From JANQRV01 sp964533785 (GTDB lineage Bacteria; Bacteroidota; Bacteroidia; Chitinophagales; Saprospiraceae), in contig CAZHNG010000035.1 of NCBI GenBank assembly GCA_964533785.1, positions 1 through 29,023 on the forward strand: a stretch of DNA of 29,023 bases. Reading direction: 5' to 3'. Of the stretch, positions 1 to 7,698 are shown piece by piece. Under the pieces are notes generated by a model. The model saw nothing but the letters and a program-made list of their open reading frames with translations, was not told where the DNA came from and made no database searches. The first letter of the stretch is position 1; each line of letters starts with the position of its first letter. A program made the translations under genes and the position numbers.

Positions 1-78
1 GTTGGACGAAAAGACGGCTTCAAAATGCAAAGAAATTTGTGTTACAGTGTATTAAAAACGATTAGAGTAATCGGATAA
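1..78 (+). other. Left edge; possible tail of an upstream gene
   Basis: All three plus-strand frames are open from base 1 and stop at about 55, 65 and 78, so the 3' end of an upstream plus-strand gene may lie here, but 17-25 residues are too few to recognise. A short perfect inverted repeat, CGATTA-GAG-TAATCG, lies at 59-73, just before the siroheme gene. It could be a weak terminator or part of the leader of that gene. Confidence 0.25.
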
Positions 79-93
79 ACAAAACCATAAATC

Positions 94-729
94 ATGAATT
101 TTTTGAAAGAAAACTATGGAAACACGATGTTTCCCATTTTTTTGAAACTTCATCAATTACATTTATTGGTGGTAGGTGGAGGTAATGTTGGGTTGGAAAA
201 ATTAGAGGCGGTTCTGAAGAATGCTCCACTGGCCAGAGTAACCATTATTGCGGGTGAAGTAAGAAGAAAAGAAATATTTGAATTGGTTAATAATCACCCC
301 AATGTAAGGCTCGTTCAAAGGGATTTTCAAGATGAAGACCTGGAAAAAAAGGACCTGGTCATCTGTGCAACCGATAACCGCCTTTTGCACGAACACATAA
401 AAAGTTTGGCAGAAAGAAAGAACTTACTTGTTAACGTGGCTGATACCCCGGACTTATGTGATTTTTACCTCTGTTCCATAGTGAAACGAGGAGACTTGAA
501 AATTGGTATATCAACCAATGGAAAATCCCCAACTTTGGCGAAGCGGATGCGCCAATACCTATCAACAAGTTTGCCGGAGACTGCCGAAATTCAACAATTA
601 TTGGACAACCTCAAAGCCGTGAGGGATAAACTGGGCGGTGATTTTGACTATAAAGTGCAAAAACTCAATGAAATTACGGCATCCTGGTTAAAGGAAAAGG
701 AGGATGATACGGACAAAAAGAATGAATAA
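94..729 (+). CDS. Precorrin-2 dehydrogenase / sirohydrochlorin ferrochelatase (Met8p/CysG N-terminal type)
   Basis: Predicted to oxidise precorrin-2 to sirohydrochlorin with NAD+ and insert iron, giving siroheme for sulfite or nitrite reductase; cytosolic. The 211-residue product carries the Rossmann signature LLVVGGGNVG (residues 24-33), the ATDN segment near 92-95, and NVADTP at 114-119, whose Asp117 matches the aspartate known to be catalytic in CysG/Met8p. STNGKSPTLAKRMRQYL (140-156) is the family's substrate-cleft motif, and a helical tail follows. There is no methyltransferase domain, so this is the short form; a separate uroporphyrinogen methyltransferase is expected elsewhere, possibly just upstream of the window. 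The start is uncertain: ATG at 94 gives an 11-residue extension, while ATG at 127 (MFPIFLKL) fits the core better. It converges on the next gene across a shared hairpin. Confidence 0.9.
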   Translation: MNFLKENYGNTMFPIFLKLHQLHLLVVGGGNVGLEKLEAVLKNAPLARVTIIAGEVRRKEIFELVNNHPNVRLVQRDFQDEDLEKKDLVICATDNRLLHEHIKSLAERKNLLVNVADTPDLCDFYLCSIVKRGDLKIGISTNGKSPTLAKRMRQYLSTSLPETAEIQQLLDNLKAVRDKLGGDFDYKVQKLNEITASWLKEKEDDTDKKNE

Positions 730-734
730 GGATA

Positions 735-791
735 ACCGGAAATCCGAAAGACAAGCTTACACTTATTCTTTGGCTTTCCGGATAATCCGGT
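735..791. terminator. Bidirectional terminator-like hairpin
   Basis: An imperfect inverted repeat lies between two convergent genes that end at 729 (+) and 796 (-). ACCGGA (735-740) pairs with TCCGGT (786-791), ATCCG with CGGAT inside it, and AAAG (747-750) with CTTT (774-777). Its position and the lack of any other function suggest that it terminates both transcripts. The U-runs are poor. Confidence 0.5.
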
Positions 792-795
792 AAAA

Positions 796-1236
796 TTATT
801 TCTGGAAAAAAAGCCGGGTGATGAAAATACCATGACCGTCCGTTTTCCCTCCTTCACTTTCGACGCCACTGGTTACAAAAGCTAGTTTCCAGCCCTCTTT
901 GGCCATTTGATTTAATTTAGAGGTGATAATCGCGTCATTCGAAGCAATATTTCTGAAGTTGATACCGGTAACGCTGTAAAAATTGAGTAGTTTAGTTTCC
1001 TTCAGCTCGTCAATTTTAGCGTCTCTTCGCCTTACTTTTCCCTGGTCGGTATCGGTTCCTTCTTCTCTTTGAGTCGTAAATTCACTGTGGTCAAGGTCTT
1101 CACTGTGTTCAATCATTCTGGATCGTCCGATGCCCGCCGGAACAATGGATTCAACAATCGTAATTACCTTGAATTCTTGCGCAAGCACCATCGCGGAGCA
1201 TAGCGTAAAAACAGCAACAAATAATAGTTTTTTCAT
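796..1236 (-). CDS. Small secreted protein, unknown function (DUF4177-like C-terminus)
   Basis: The 146-residue product begins with a clear signal peptide (MKKLLFVAVF...SAMVLA, cleavage near residue 19 before Gln), so it is exported to the periplasm or beyond. The middle (residues 40-80) is highly charged and probably disordered. The C-terminal part (about 85-146) contains ...LNQMAKEGWKLAFVTSG, which resembles the 'EGWelv' motif of the small DUF4177 fold seen in many bacterial hypotheticals; that link is by recall only. There are no catalytic residues or cysteines that suggest an enzyme. It is a single gene converging on the siroheme gene, with 171 bp of apparently empty DNA upstream. Function not recognised. 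Confidence 0.7.
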   Translation of the reverse strand: MKKLLFVAVFTLCSAMVLAQEFKVITIVESIVPAGIGRSRMIEHSEDLDHSEFTTQREEGTDTDQGKVRRRDAKIDELKETKLLNFYSVTGINFRNIASNDAIITSKLNQMAKEGWKLAFVTSGVESEGGKTDGHGIFITRLFFQK

Positions 1237-1407
1237 GATCTTTTAGTTTTATAGATTTCAATGAATTACAGTCAAGAATTAGGCCAGGGAATCCTAAGAA
1301 TATCAAAAGGTTTATTAACAAAAAGCTAAATATGAGTTATCCTGAATCGTAAGGAGCAATTTATGTTATTGATTTCCACTGATCAACCGAAATTTTCCAG
1401 AACGGTC

Positions 1408-2247
1408 TTAGCGCCTTATCAGGGAGGTTGTAGTAACAATAATAATGCCTCCTAAAACCAAGTTCCAGGAAAGTATTTCATCAAAGAAAATCACTCCGAT
1501 AATGATTGCTCCGGCAACTTCGATATAAGCTAAAAAAGAAGCAGTTGAAGCCTTTACGCTTTTTAGGGCACTAAAAAAAAGACCGTAAGCAATAACCCCG
1601 ATAAGCAGACCAAATAGTACTGCTCCACTCAACTGGAAGGAACTGGGGGCAGGGTTAAATAGAAAAAAGAAAGGAGCAAAAGCGATCGCACCGAGCAGGT
1701 TTTGGTAAAAAACCGAGTCATACCAGGTATATTTTAAGGATTGCCGTTTGAATATCACTATGGCCAAGGCATTGACAACCGCGCAAGCCATAGCTGCTGA
1801 TAATCCCCAAAATACTTCGCTGTCAAGTGCGATTTCCTTGTCTAGGTTAACCAAAATAATGCCCAAAAATGCCAACACTAGCAACATCGCATTTCTTATT
1901 GGAATGGCTTCTTTTAATATGAAGACACTGAAAATATTGGCGAAAATCGGCCAGGTGCTCAGCAGAATGACGGCAGAACCGATAGGGGCATAGGTATAAG
2001 ACATAAAAAAGAAATACAACCGAAAAACATTTAGCGCGGAAGCAATAAGCATCAATCGGTTGTCTGCTATCCAAAACCTTCGTGTAGCACCAGATAAAAA
2101 TGGCAGGAAAACCAAAACCGGTACTGCCATTCGGAGGAAAGCAAAAGAGGTAGGAGGCAATTGCAAGAGCTTCACAAAAGCACCTGAAGTACTCCAGATA
2201 ATTGTCGTAATAATGATCAGGAGATAGGGGTTGGCTCTGATATTCAT
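1408..2247 (-). CDS. EamA/DMT-family transporter
   Basis: The 279-residue hydrophobic protein has about ten predicted membrane helices and the duplicated five-helix EamA layout of the drug/metabolite transporter superfamily. The first repeat begins NPYLLIIITTIIWSTSGAF and the second near LSAAMACAVVNALAIVIF (about residues 148-165). The conserved tail ...VLGGIIIVTTTSLIRR is typical. Such proteins export or exchange small metabolites (amino acids, purines, sugars) across the inner membrane; the substrate cannot be read from sequence. The start lies 10 bp after the stop of the upstream hydrolase gene on the same strand, so the two are probably co-transcribed. Confidence 0.9.
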   Translation of the reverse strand: MNIRANPYLLIIITTIIWSTSGAFVKLLQLPPTSFAFLRMAVPVLVFLPFLSGATRRFWIADNRLMLIASALNVFRLYFFFMSYTYAPIGSAVILLSTWPIFANIFSVFILKEAIPIRNAMLLVLAFLGIILVNLDKEIALDSEVFWGLSAAMACAVVNALAIVIFKRQSLKYTWYDSVFYQNLLGAIAFAPFFFLFNPAPSSFQLSGAVLFGLLIGVIAYGLFFSALKSVKASTASFLAYIEVAGAIIIGVIFFDEILSWNLVLGGIIIVTTTSLIRR

Positions 2248-2257
2248 TATTTCACGA

Positions 2258-3022
2258 TCAATCCGCTAAGAAATCAAAAACAATGCGCTGAAATTCCTCC
2301 GGTGTTTCAGAATGTAACCAATGACCCGCACTTTCGATGTTCGCTATCTTGGCTTTTGTAAAATACATTCCTACTTTGTCCAGATCCCCGTTTTGAATGT
2401 AATTGGACTGACCGCCTTTAATGAAAAGTGTTGGTCCTTCAAAAGGTAGAGGGGAAGTAGTGGCTGCCAGAATTTCGGCATAGTGTTCATATAATGCTTC
2501 CAGGTTAATTTTCCAGACGAATTTTCCATCACCAGACCGGGTTAAATTTTTAAGCAAAAATTGTCGTATGGCAAAATCTTTAATGTCTTCCTGCAAAAAT
2601 TCATCGGCTTGATTTCTGCTTTGAAGTTGTTTCAGGTCTAATGCTCGTAAAGCCGTAAATATAAATTCGTGAGAAGGGGTATAAGCTTTGGGAGCAATAT
2701 CAACGACAATAAGTTTTTTGATCTTTTCCGGAAAATCAAAAGCAAATTGCATAGCGGTCTTACCTCCCATCGAATGACCCAGAATATGACTCTGTGGAAT
2801 ATAATGGTCATTCATAAAGTCGAATAGATCCTCAGCCATAATGGGGTAGGAAATATCGTCAGCATGAGGAGAACGCCCGTGGTTTCTCTGGTCAATAATA
2901 AATACCTGGTACCGGGTGGCAAATTTCTTTGCCAGGCTAACCCAGTTATCCAGACTCCCAAAAAGACCGTGTAATATGATGAGCGGTGCTCCTTCACCAA
3001 AAGTTTTATAGTTGAGGTTCAT
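2258..3022 (-). CDS. Alpha/beta-fold hydrolase (YbfF/ABHD11-like esterase)
   Basis: The 254-residue alpha/beta hydrolase has the family landmarks: oxyanion-hole HGLFGS (19-23), DQRNHGRS (44-51), the nucleophile elbow GHSMGG with Ser84 (82-87), VVDIAP (106-111), and the catalytic His234 in SAGHWLH. Asp108 in the VVDIAP stretch is a candidate acid, as in YbfF-type esterases. The expected reaction is hydrolysis of short-chain or acyl-CoA-type esters in the cytosol; the natural substrate is unknown. No signal peptide is present. It is first in a two-gene minus-strand unit with the EamA transporter. A -7-like box lies about 40 bp upstream. Confidence 0.88.
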   Translation of the reverse strand: MNLNYKTFGEGAPLIILHGLFGSLDNWVSLAKKFATRYQVFIIDQRNHGRSPHADDISYPIMAEDLFDFMNDHYIPQSHILGHSMGGKTAMQFAFDFPEKIKKLIVVDIAPKAYTPSHEFIFTALRALDLKQLQSRNQADEFLQEDIKDFAIRQFLLKNLTRSGDGKFVWKINLEALYEHYAEILAATTSPLPFEGPTLFIKGGQSNYIQNGDLDKVGMYFTKAKIANIESAGHWLHSETPEEFQRIVFDFLAD

Positions 3023-3058
3023 ACGTAAACATTTAAAAACAGGAATGTTTCCAGCGCC

Positions 3059-3066
3059 AAAGGTAT
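3059..3066 (-). promoter_or_regulatory. Possible -7 box for the hydrolase/transporter unit
   Basis: The minus strand reads TACCTTTG, a full match to the Bacteroidota -7 consensus TAnnTTTG, 37-44 bp before the ATG at 3022. No good -33 TTG is seen 19-21 bp further upstream, so support is partial. The leader would contain a 7-bp inverted repeat, AAACATT (3028-3034) / AATGTTT (3045-3051). Confidence 0.35.
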
Positions 3067-3183
3067 AAGATAGAAGTAAAACATGGCTGCTTTGGTTCGC
3101 TAATTTTTTGTAGGACTATTTCCCTTCACCAAATTCTACTTTTTTATCTCGAAGGAAACGATGTATCTGAGTCAGCCATTGAC

Positions 3184-3411
3184 TTAATACTACTTTGTCA
3201 TCTTAAATGAGAATCAGTTGATTGTATTGAATATGGTATAGTCAGCTATTGGTTATGTGATTAGTTTAAAATCGCCTGAATTTCATTGAATAGCGACAAG
3301 AGGGCTTCGTCATCTATAACCGCATAACCAAATAACCTCTATAACCAAGTCCGTCACAAGTTGAAAATCAGTTAACATAGATTTTTCTTTAAAGTGGCAA
3401 AGTAGTATTAA
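3184..3411. repeat. 228-bp MITE-like element with terminal inverted repeats
   Basis: The ends are exact 14-bp inverted repeats: TTAATACTACTTTG (3184-3197) and CAAAGTAGTATTAA (3398-3411). Similarity continues inward to about 30 bp (CA, TTAAA and A-rich positions shared). An inner pair, ATTGGTTATG near 3250 and CATAACCAA near 3323, would extend the fold into a long hairpin. The ends are TTAA/TA, which is compatible with a TA- or TTAA-targeting element. No transposase is encoded. Confidence 0.45.
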
Positions 3412-3472
3412 ATGATAAAATAGCATTAAACCCGGAGGCGGATTGGTTGTTTCTTTCCAAAATCAGATGCTT

Positions 3473-4264
3473 ATGCCGGAATTACCTGAAGTGAATACCG
3501 TTCAATTATATTTTGATGAAGCAGCACTTGATAAAAGGATTGAGGAGGTCATTGTGCACGATAGCAAAATAATCCGAAATGCAGATCCGGATGTATTTAT
3601 CCGGGGAATTCGCGGAAAGCGATTCACTAATTCTTACCGGCAGGGAAAATATTTTTTTGGTGACCTGGAAGATGGTAGAAGTGTCTTGTTCCATCTGGGG
3701 ATGACGGGTGATTTTAAATATTACCAGGATCAGGAAGAGCCACCCAAATACGAACGGTTTGTATTTCGTTTTATCGATGGATATAATCTGGGATTTGATT
3801 GTCCGCGTAAATTTGCCCGTATCTTATTGTTAGATGATAGAACCCAATATTTAAAACAAATTCGGTTGGGGATTGACGCATTAAGGATAAAAGAAAAGCA
3901 GTTCTTGAAGTTAGCCAAGGGAAAAAAGGGTACTTTAAAGGGTTTTTTGATGAATCAACGTTATATTGCAGGGGTAGGAAACTTATATGCAGACGAAATA
4001 TGCTTTCAATCAAGGGTTCACCCAGGATCAAGAGTAGATAAGTTGAGCGAACAACTGTTAAGTGCTATTTACCAAAATATGCAATCTATTCTTTCGGAAG
4101 CAGTAAGGAGACTGCCAAACTATAAAAATTATCCTCCTGATTGGTTTTGGGGATGGCGCAAAGATGGAGAAGCCGGCCCTGAAGGAAAAGGAGTTATAGA
4201 AAAATGCAAGATAGCCGGTAGAACTACTTTTTTTTGTAACGAATGGCAAAAACTGTACAAATAA
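3473..4264 (+). CDS. Fpg/Nei-family DNA glycosylase with degenerate zinc finger
   Basis: A base-excision-repair glycosylase/AP lyase expected to remove oxidised bases from DNA. The start is set at ATG 3473 although the frame stays open upstream to a TTG at 3443, because the family requires MPELPE at the N-terminus: Pro2 (the Schiff-base nucleophile after Met removal) and Glu3. Other landmarks in the 263-residue protein are Lys59 in QGKYFF, HLGMTG (74-79), FDCPRKFAR (108-116), the helix-two-turn-helix NQRYIAGVGNLYADE (161-175), and the finger GRTTFFC (249-255) with the conserved Arg250. The finger is odd: aligned to the usual C-x2-C...C-x2-C, the metal positions are Gly235, Gly238, Cys255 and Trp258, so zinc binding looks lost while the hairpin and Arg are kept. 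It is a single gene, with a terminator-like hairpin about 40 bp downstream. Confidence 0.9.
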   Translation: MPELPEVNTVQLYFDEAALDKRIEEVIVHDSKIIRNADPDVFIRGIRGKRFTNSYRQGKYFFGDLEDGRSVLFHLGMTGDFKYYQDQEEPPKYERFVFRFIDGYNLGFDCPRKFARILLLDDRTQYLKQIRLGIDALRIKEKQFLKLAKGKKGTLKGFLMNQRYIAGVGNLYADEICFQSRVHPGSRVDKLSEQLLSAIYQNMQSILSEAVRRLPNYKNYPPDWFWGWRKDGEAGPEGKGVIEKCKIAGRTTFFCNEWQKLYK

Positions 4265-4303
4265 ATTGTTGCCAGCGATGGCTTCGGATAAATTACGTAC
4301 GAT

Positions 4304-4332
4304 CCAAACGAACCATTGGCACGGTTTTTTGG
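4304..4332 (+). terminator. Terminator-like hairpin after the glycosylase gene
   Basis: CCAAA (4304-4308) pairs with TTTGG (4328-4332) and AACC (4311-4314) with GGTT (4323-4326), with a 2x1-nt internal mismatch and an 8-nt loop. T-rich sequence lies in the 3' arm and follows it. It sits 40 bp after the stop of the glycosylase. Confidence 0.4.
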
Positions 4333-4373
4333 TCTTTATAGTGTACTATAGTTCGAAAATTTAATTTCCCAAT

Positions 4374-5006
4374 ATGAGAATTCTCGTCGTTTTTCTAGTC
4401 ATAAGCTTTATGGCGGTTACCAATGTAATAGCACAAAGGGATACCAACCTGGTGCAATTTTCGGGAATGGTACTGGACGGTAGTACCGAAGAATTATTTC
4501 CTGTACCGTATACCAATATCTTGGTTAAAGGGAAAGGACGGGGTACTTATTCTGATTTTGATGGCTTTTTCTCTATTGTGGTGGAGAAAGGTGACACGAT
4601 CGCTTTTTCCGCTATTGGTTATAAAACAGTTGACTACATCATTCCCACTAATCTGGATGACAGCCGGTATTCCATCGTTCAGTTAATGACCCAGGATGCC
4701 ATTAATTTACCGGAAACGGTTGTCTTTCCCTGGCCCAGCCGTGAACATTTCAAGCTGGAATTTTTGGCAATGGACGTAACCTCTGAATTGCAGGAGAGAG
4801 CAACCCGAAACCTGGCAAATGAGACTCTCGAAAGAATGCGACGGGAAGTAGTGGCCGATGGCGATGAAAATGCTGACTATTACCTAAGGCAACAAGCTAA
4901 AAGTTCCTACTACATTGGTCAGCAACCCCCCATGAATATCTTTAATCCCATTGCCTGGAAGAAATTCTTCGATGCCTGGAAAAGAGGGGATTATAAGAAG
5001 AAATAG
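4374..5006 (+). CDS. Secreted carboxypeptidase-regulatory-like domain protein
   Basis: The 210-residue protein has a signal peptide (MRILVVFLVISFMAVTNVIA, cleavage about residue 20). It is followed by a CarboxypepD-reg-like beta-sandwich (about 28-110): FSGMVLDGSTEE...PVPYTNILVKGKGRGTYSDFDGFFSI...GDTIAFSAIGYKT. In Bacteroidota this domain is the usual N-terminal plug of TonB-dependent receptors, but here it stands alone with a charged helical tail (about 130-210) and no barrel. A role in the envelope is likely; the exact function is unknown. It is transcribed alone and converges on the tlpA-like gene, with a heptamer repeat array in the gap. Confidence 0.8.
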   Translation: MRILVVFLVISFMAVTNVIAQRDTNLVQFSGMVLDGSTEELFPVPYTNILVKGKGRGTYSDFDGFFSIVVEKGDTIAFSAIGYKTVDYIIPTNLDDSRYSIVQLMTQDAINLPETVVFPWPSREHFKLEFLAMDVTSELQERATRNLANETLERMRREVVADGDENADYYLRQQAKSSYYIGQQPPMNIFNPIAWKKFFDAWKRGDYKKK

Positions 5007-5013
5007 GTTATTT

Positions 5014-5048
5014 TGACGCTTGACGCTAGACGCTAGACGCTAGACGCT
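5014..5048. repeat. Heptamer tandem repeat, five copies of (T/A)GACGCT
   Basis: Five consecutive 7-bp units: TGACGCT, TGACGCT, AGACGCT, AGACGCT, AGACGCT. The array occupies the gap between the 3' ends of two convergent genes. A degenerate array of the same unit lies at 7360-7394. Confidence 0.9.
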
Positions 5049-5069
5049 TAAACTAGCCGTTTTCTGCGC

Positions 5070-5564
5070 TTATTTAGAGAGTTCCTTAATTTGATCCTCC
5101 AATTCATACTCATCTCCTGGATTGTATCCATTGTGGCTGTAAACGATATTTCCTGCTTGATCAACTAGAAAAGTTTGCGGGATTGTTCTGAATTGCAAGG
5201 CGTTGGTAATGGAATTGTTAGGCTCAGAAAGTATGGTGTATTCCCATCCGTTGGTTGATACAATACCTGGTACCTTAGCGAGGGCTCTTCGGGTATCGAT
5301 AGTGATAGCTAATATTTCTACATTGTATTTTTTCTGCCACTCCGGGTAAAAATCCACGATAGTATTAAGCTCATTGATACAGGGTTTACACCAGGATGCC
5401 CAAAAGCTCAACACCGTGATCTTTTCTTCCTTTATATAATCCTTCAAGTTGACTTGTTTCCCATCAAGCGTATACACATCGACGTCTGGCACTGATTTTT
5501 GTGCGGATAATGCATGAAAAGCACAAATAATGAAAACAACTAGTGAGAGTCTACGTAATTTCAT
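5070..5564 (-). CDS. TlpA-like thiol:disulfide oxidoreductase
   Basis: An exported thioredoxin-fold protein of 164 residues if started at ATG 5564, which gives the clean signal peptide MKLRRLSLVVFIICAFHALSA (21 residues). The open frame continues upstream to 5615 but that would bury the signal. The active site is WASWCKPC (Cys59 and Cys62) with the cis-proline loop RTIPQTFL (Pro129), followed by FLVDQAGNIVYSHNGY, as in TlpA/ResA-type proteins. It probably reduces or isomerises disulfides of envelope proteins, with electrons from an inner-membrane donor. It is divergent from the DUF6029 gene, with only 61 bp between start codons, and close to the Omp28-like lipoprotein, which also has a CxxC motif; a shared task is likely. 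Confidence 0.88.
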   Translation of the reverse strand: MKLRRLSLVVFIICAFHALSAQKSVPDVDVYTLDGKQVNLKDYIKEEKITVLSFWASWCKPCINELNTIVDFYPEWQKKYNVEILAITIDTRRALAKVPGIVSTNGWEYTILSEPNNSITNALQFRTIPQTFLVDQAGNIVYSHNGYNPGDEYELEDQIKELSK

Positions 5565-5625
5565 GAGTGGTAATTTAATTTGAGTTTGAATTTTGCCGAA
5601 AACAGCTTTTCCCAAAACAAATAAA

Positions 5626-7353
5626 ATGAGTTTAAAATCACAAGATACGTTCTACAAACGAAAAGTTGAGATCCTTATTCTATCTTTCTTTTTCCTACCT
5701 TTTTACACAAGTGCGCAGCTCATCGGACAAGATAATGGTGGACAAGTTTCAGGAGATTTTCAGCTTGGTGGGAACTTCTTCCAACGCGACAGCCTGATCG
5801 GTGCAGCCAATACTCCGCAATACGACCGGCAATTGTACGGCGCTGAGGCTTGGTTTAATTTAAATTATAGTAATTGGGGGTTTGATTTTGGTCTGCGATT
5901 CGACTTCTTCAACAACTCCAATTTGTTGAACCCTTTGGACTCTTACTCAGATGAAGGTATTGGGCGCTGGTTCGTACGCAAAAATATTGATGACCTCGAC
6001 ATTACCGTTGGTTATATTTATGATCAAATTGGCAGTGGTTTGATTTTCAGGGCTTTCGAAGAACGCCCTTTGCTGATCGATAACGCTTTGTATGGATTGC
6101 GCCTGGAATATACGCTTTGGGATAACGTACAGCTTAAAGGCTTCACCGGAAGGCAAAAACAACAGTTTGATACTTACGCGTCGATCATTAAAGGCTTTTC
6201 TGCCGAAAGTTTCTTTTCCTTTGAAACCCAACCTGCTCGGAAAGTATGGTCGATCGCCCCGGGCTTCGGCATCGTCAATCGTACCTTGGACGACAATACT
6301 ATGGATAACCTGGTCGCCACTCTGAATACTTATTCTACAGATGATGCTTTTGTCCCCAATTATAATGCTTATGCCTTTTCTGTCTACAATACACTGACAG
6401 CAGGGAAAATAACCTGGTATCTGGAAGGGGCCTATAAAACAGAAGACGCTATGAATGATCCTTTTGGAACTTTCATAAGTGATACCATCACCATCGTCGG
6501 CGATAAATTCATTAATGAATCCGGAACGATCTTGTATTCAAGTATTGGTTACGCAGACAAAGGTTTTGCAGCCAGCGCAGAGGTACGTAGAACCGAATAT
6601 TTCAGTTTTCGCACTCAACCGCAGGCACAGCTCAATCAGGGGTTGGTCAATTTTTTGCAACCTTTAACGCGCATTAATACCTACCGGCTTACCAGCCGCT
6701 ACAGCCCGGCAGCGCAAGAGTTGGGAGAACTGGCTTTTCAGACGGACCTGGCATTTGCCCCCAGCCGAAACCTGAAGATGAACCTGAATTTTTCTAACGT
6801 CACGGATTTGGAAGATAACCTGCTCTACCGCGAAATATATGCGAATGTATCCTATAAGTACGAGCGTAAATGGACATTAAGCGGTGGTATTCAAATGCAG
6901 GCTTACAATCAGGAAGTTTATGAATTCAAACCAGAAGCACCTATTGTTGAGACGATTATTCCCTTTGCGGAATTTCAATACAAAATTGATCGCAGGAAAG
7001 CGTACCGGGCAGAACTACAGTACATGAAAGTCGGAGAGGACAAAAAGGCAAATGCTAAGCAAGATTACGGCGACTGGGCTTTTGCGCTGGTTGAATTCTC
7101 GATCGCTCCTCATTGGACGTTTACGGCCTCTGATATGTACAATATCAACCCGGGCAAGAATTCACCACAAGATGAAAATGGTAATAAACTGGATATTCAT
7201 TATCCGCGCTTTGACGTATATTATACCCATAAGAGCAATCGATTTTCATTAAGCTACGTAAAACAAGTAGAAGGAATTGTTTGTGCTGGTGGCATCTGCC
7301 GCCTGGAGCCTGCTTTTAGCGGAGCTAAGCTGACGGTAAATAGCTCTTTTTGA
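5626..7353 (+). CDS. DUF6029-family outer-membrane-type beta-rich protein
   Basis: A 575-residue exported protein. The start is chosen at ATG 5626 (MSLKSQ...) because the upstream ATG at 5593 overlaps the divergent gene and adds a non-signal extension. The signal segment ILILSFFFLPFYTSA ends near residue 30. The rest is rich in alternating aromatic/polar beta strands (YSNWGFDFGLRFDFF, WTFTASDMYN, FSLSYVKQ) and ends in Phe, as many outer-membrane barrels do. The C-terminal segment GIVCAGGICRLEPAFSG with two cysteines five residues apart is a hallmark of the family as I recall it. Function is unknown. It is divergent from tlpA and followed by the Omp28-like gene, which suggests that the cysteine pair could be a redox client. 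Confidence 0.8.
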   Translation: MSLKSQDTFYKRKVEILILSFFFLPFYTSAQLIGQDNGGQVSGDFQLGGNFFQRDSLIGAANTPQYDRQLYGAEAWFNLNYSNWGFDFGLRFDFFNNSNLLNPLDSYSDEGIGRWFVRKNIDDLDITVGYIYDQIGSGLIFRAFEERPLLIDNALYGLRLEYTLWDNVQLKGFTGRQKQQFDTYASIIKGFSAESFFSFETQPARKVWSIAPGFGIVNRTLDDNTMDNLVATLNTYSTDDAFVPNYNAYAFSVYNTLTAGKITWYLEGAYKTEDAMNDPFGTFISDTITIVGDKFINESGTILYSSIGYADKGFAASAEVRRTEYFSFRTQPQAQLNQGLVNFLQPLTRINTYRLTSRYSPAAQELGELAFQTDLAFAPSRNLKMNLNFSNVTDLEDNLLYREIYANVSYKYERKWTLSGGIQMQAYNQEVYEFKPEAPIVETIIPFAEFQYKIDRRKAYRAELQYMKVGEDKKANAKQDYGDWAFALVEFSIAPHWTFTASDMYNINPGKNSPQDENGNKLDIHYPRFDVYYTHKSNRFSLSYVKQVEGIVCAGGICRLEPAFSGAKLTVNSSF

Positions 7354-7698
7354 TAGTTTAGACGCTAGATACCAGATGCCTGACGCTAGATGTACTGCCT
7401 ATCAAGGCTAGGACCAATTTAAACTACTGAAAGTTTTTTGTTACAGTGTATTTAATATTACTTGGTCACTTTAGAAAATCGGAACGCCGAACAATTCATA
7501 TTATCTGTAAACTGGCATGTTAATGGGTTTATCTGTTGATTCATTTCGGGCGATTTTTTGTGTAAACTGATAAACACATAAACAAAAAAACAATAATGAT
7601 TTAATTTCATGTTTGTACTCGAAGCCTCGTTTTGTTCAAGAGGATAAAGTAGGATTATATACCTTGGTGTTCGGATAGACAAACAAACAAAAGGGCCT
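7354..7698. other. 345-bp intergenic region before the Omp28-like gene
   Basis: It begins with the degenerate heptamer array (7360-7394). The remainder is AT-rich without convincing coding potential. A weak -7-like TACCTTGG at 7660-7667 (one mismatch to TAnnTTTG) lies 31 bp before the downstream ATG, with no well-spaced -33 box. A small inverted repeat, GCCT...AGGC, occurs near 7397-7412. Confidence 0.5.
7360..7394. repeat. Degenerate heptamer array related to the one at 5014
   Basis: Five 7-bp units in register, AGACGCT, AGATACC, AGATGCC, TGACGCT, AGATGTA, beginning 6 bp after the DUF6029 stop codon. The first and fourth units match those of the array at 5014-5048. Confidence 0.75.

Larger units (their letters stand above)
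3023..3472. other. 450-bp gene-free region between divergent genes
   Basis: No coding potential was found on either strand between the hydrolase start and the glycosylase start. The stretch holds the 228-bp inverted-repeat element listed separately, a direct near-repeat (AGTCAGCCATTG around 3171 and AGTCAGCTATTG around 3240), and presumably the two divergent promoters. Confidence 0.6.

Noticed and set aside
41..7452. 13-bp direct repeat GTTACAGTGTATT at 41-53 and 7440-7452
   Set aside because: An exact 13-mer pair is expected by chance several times in an AT-rich window of this length, and the similarity does not extend.
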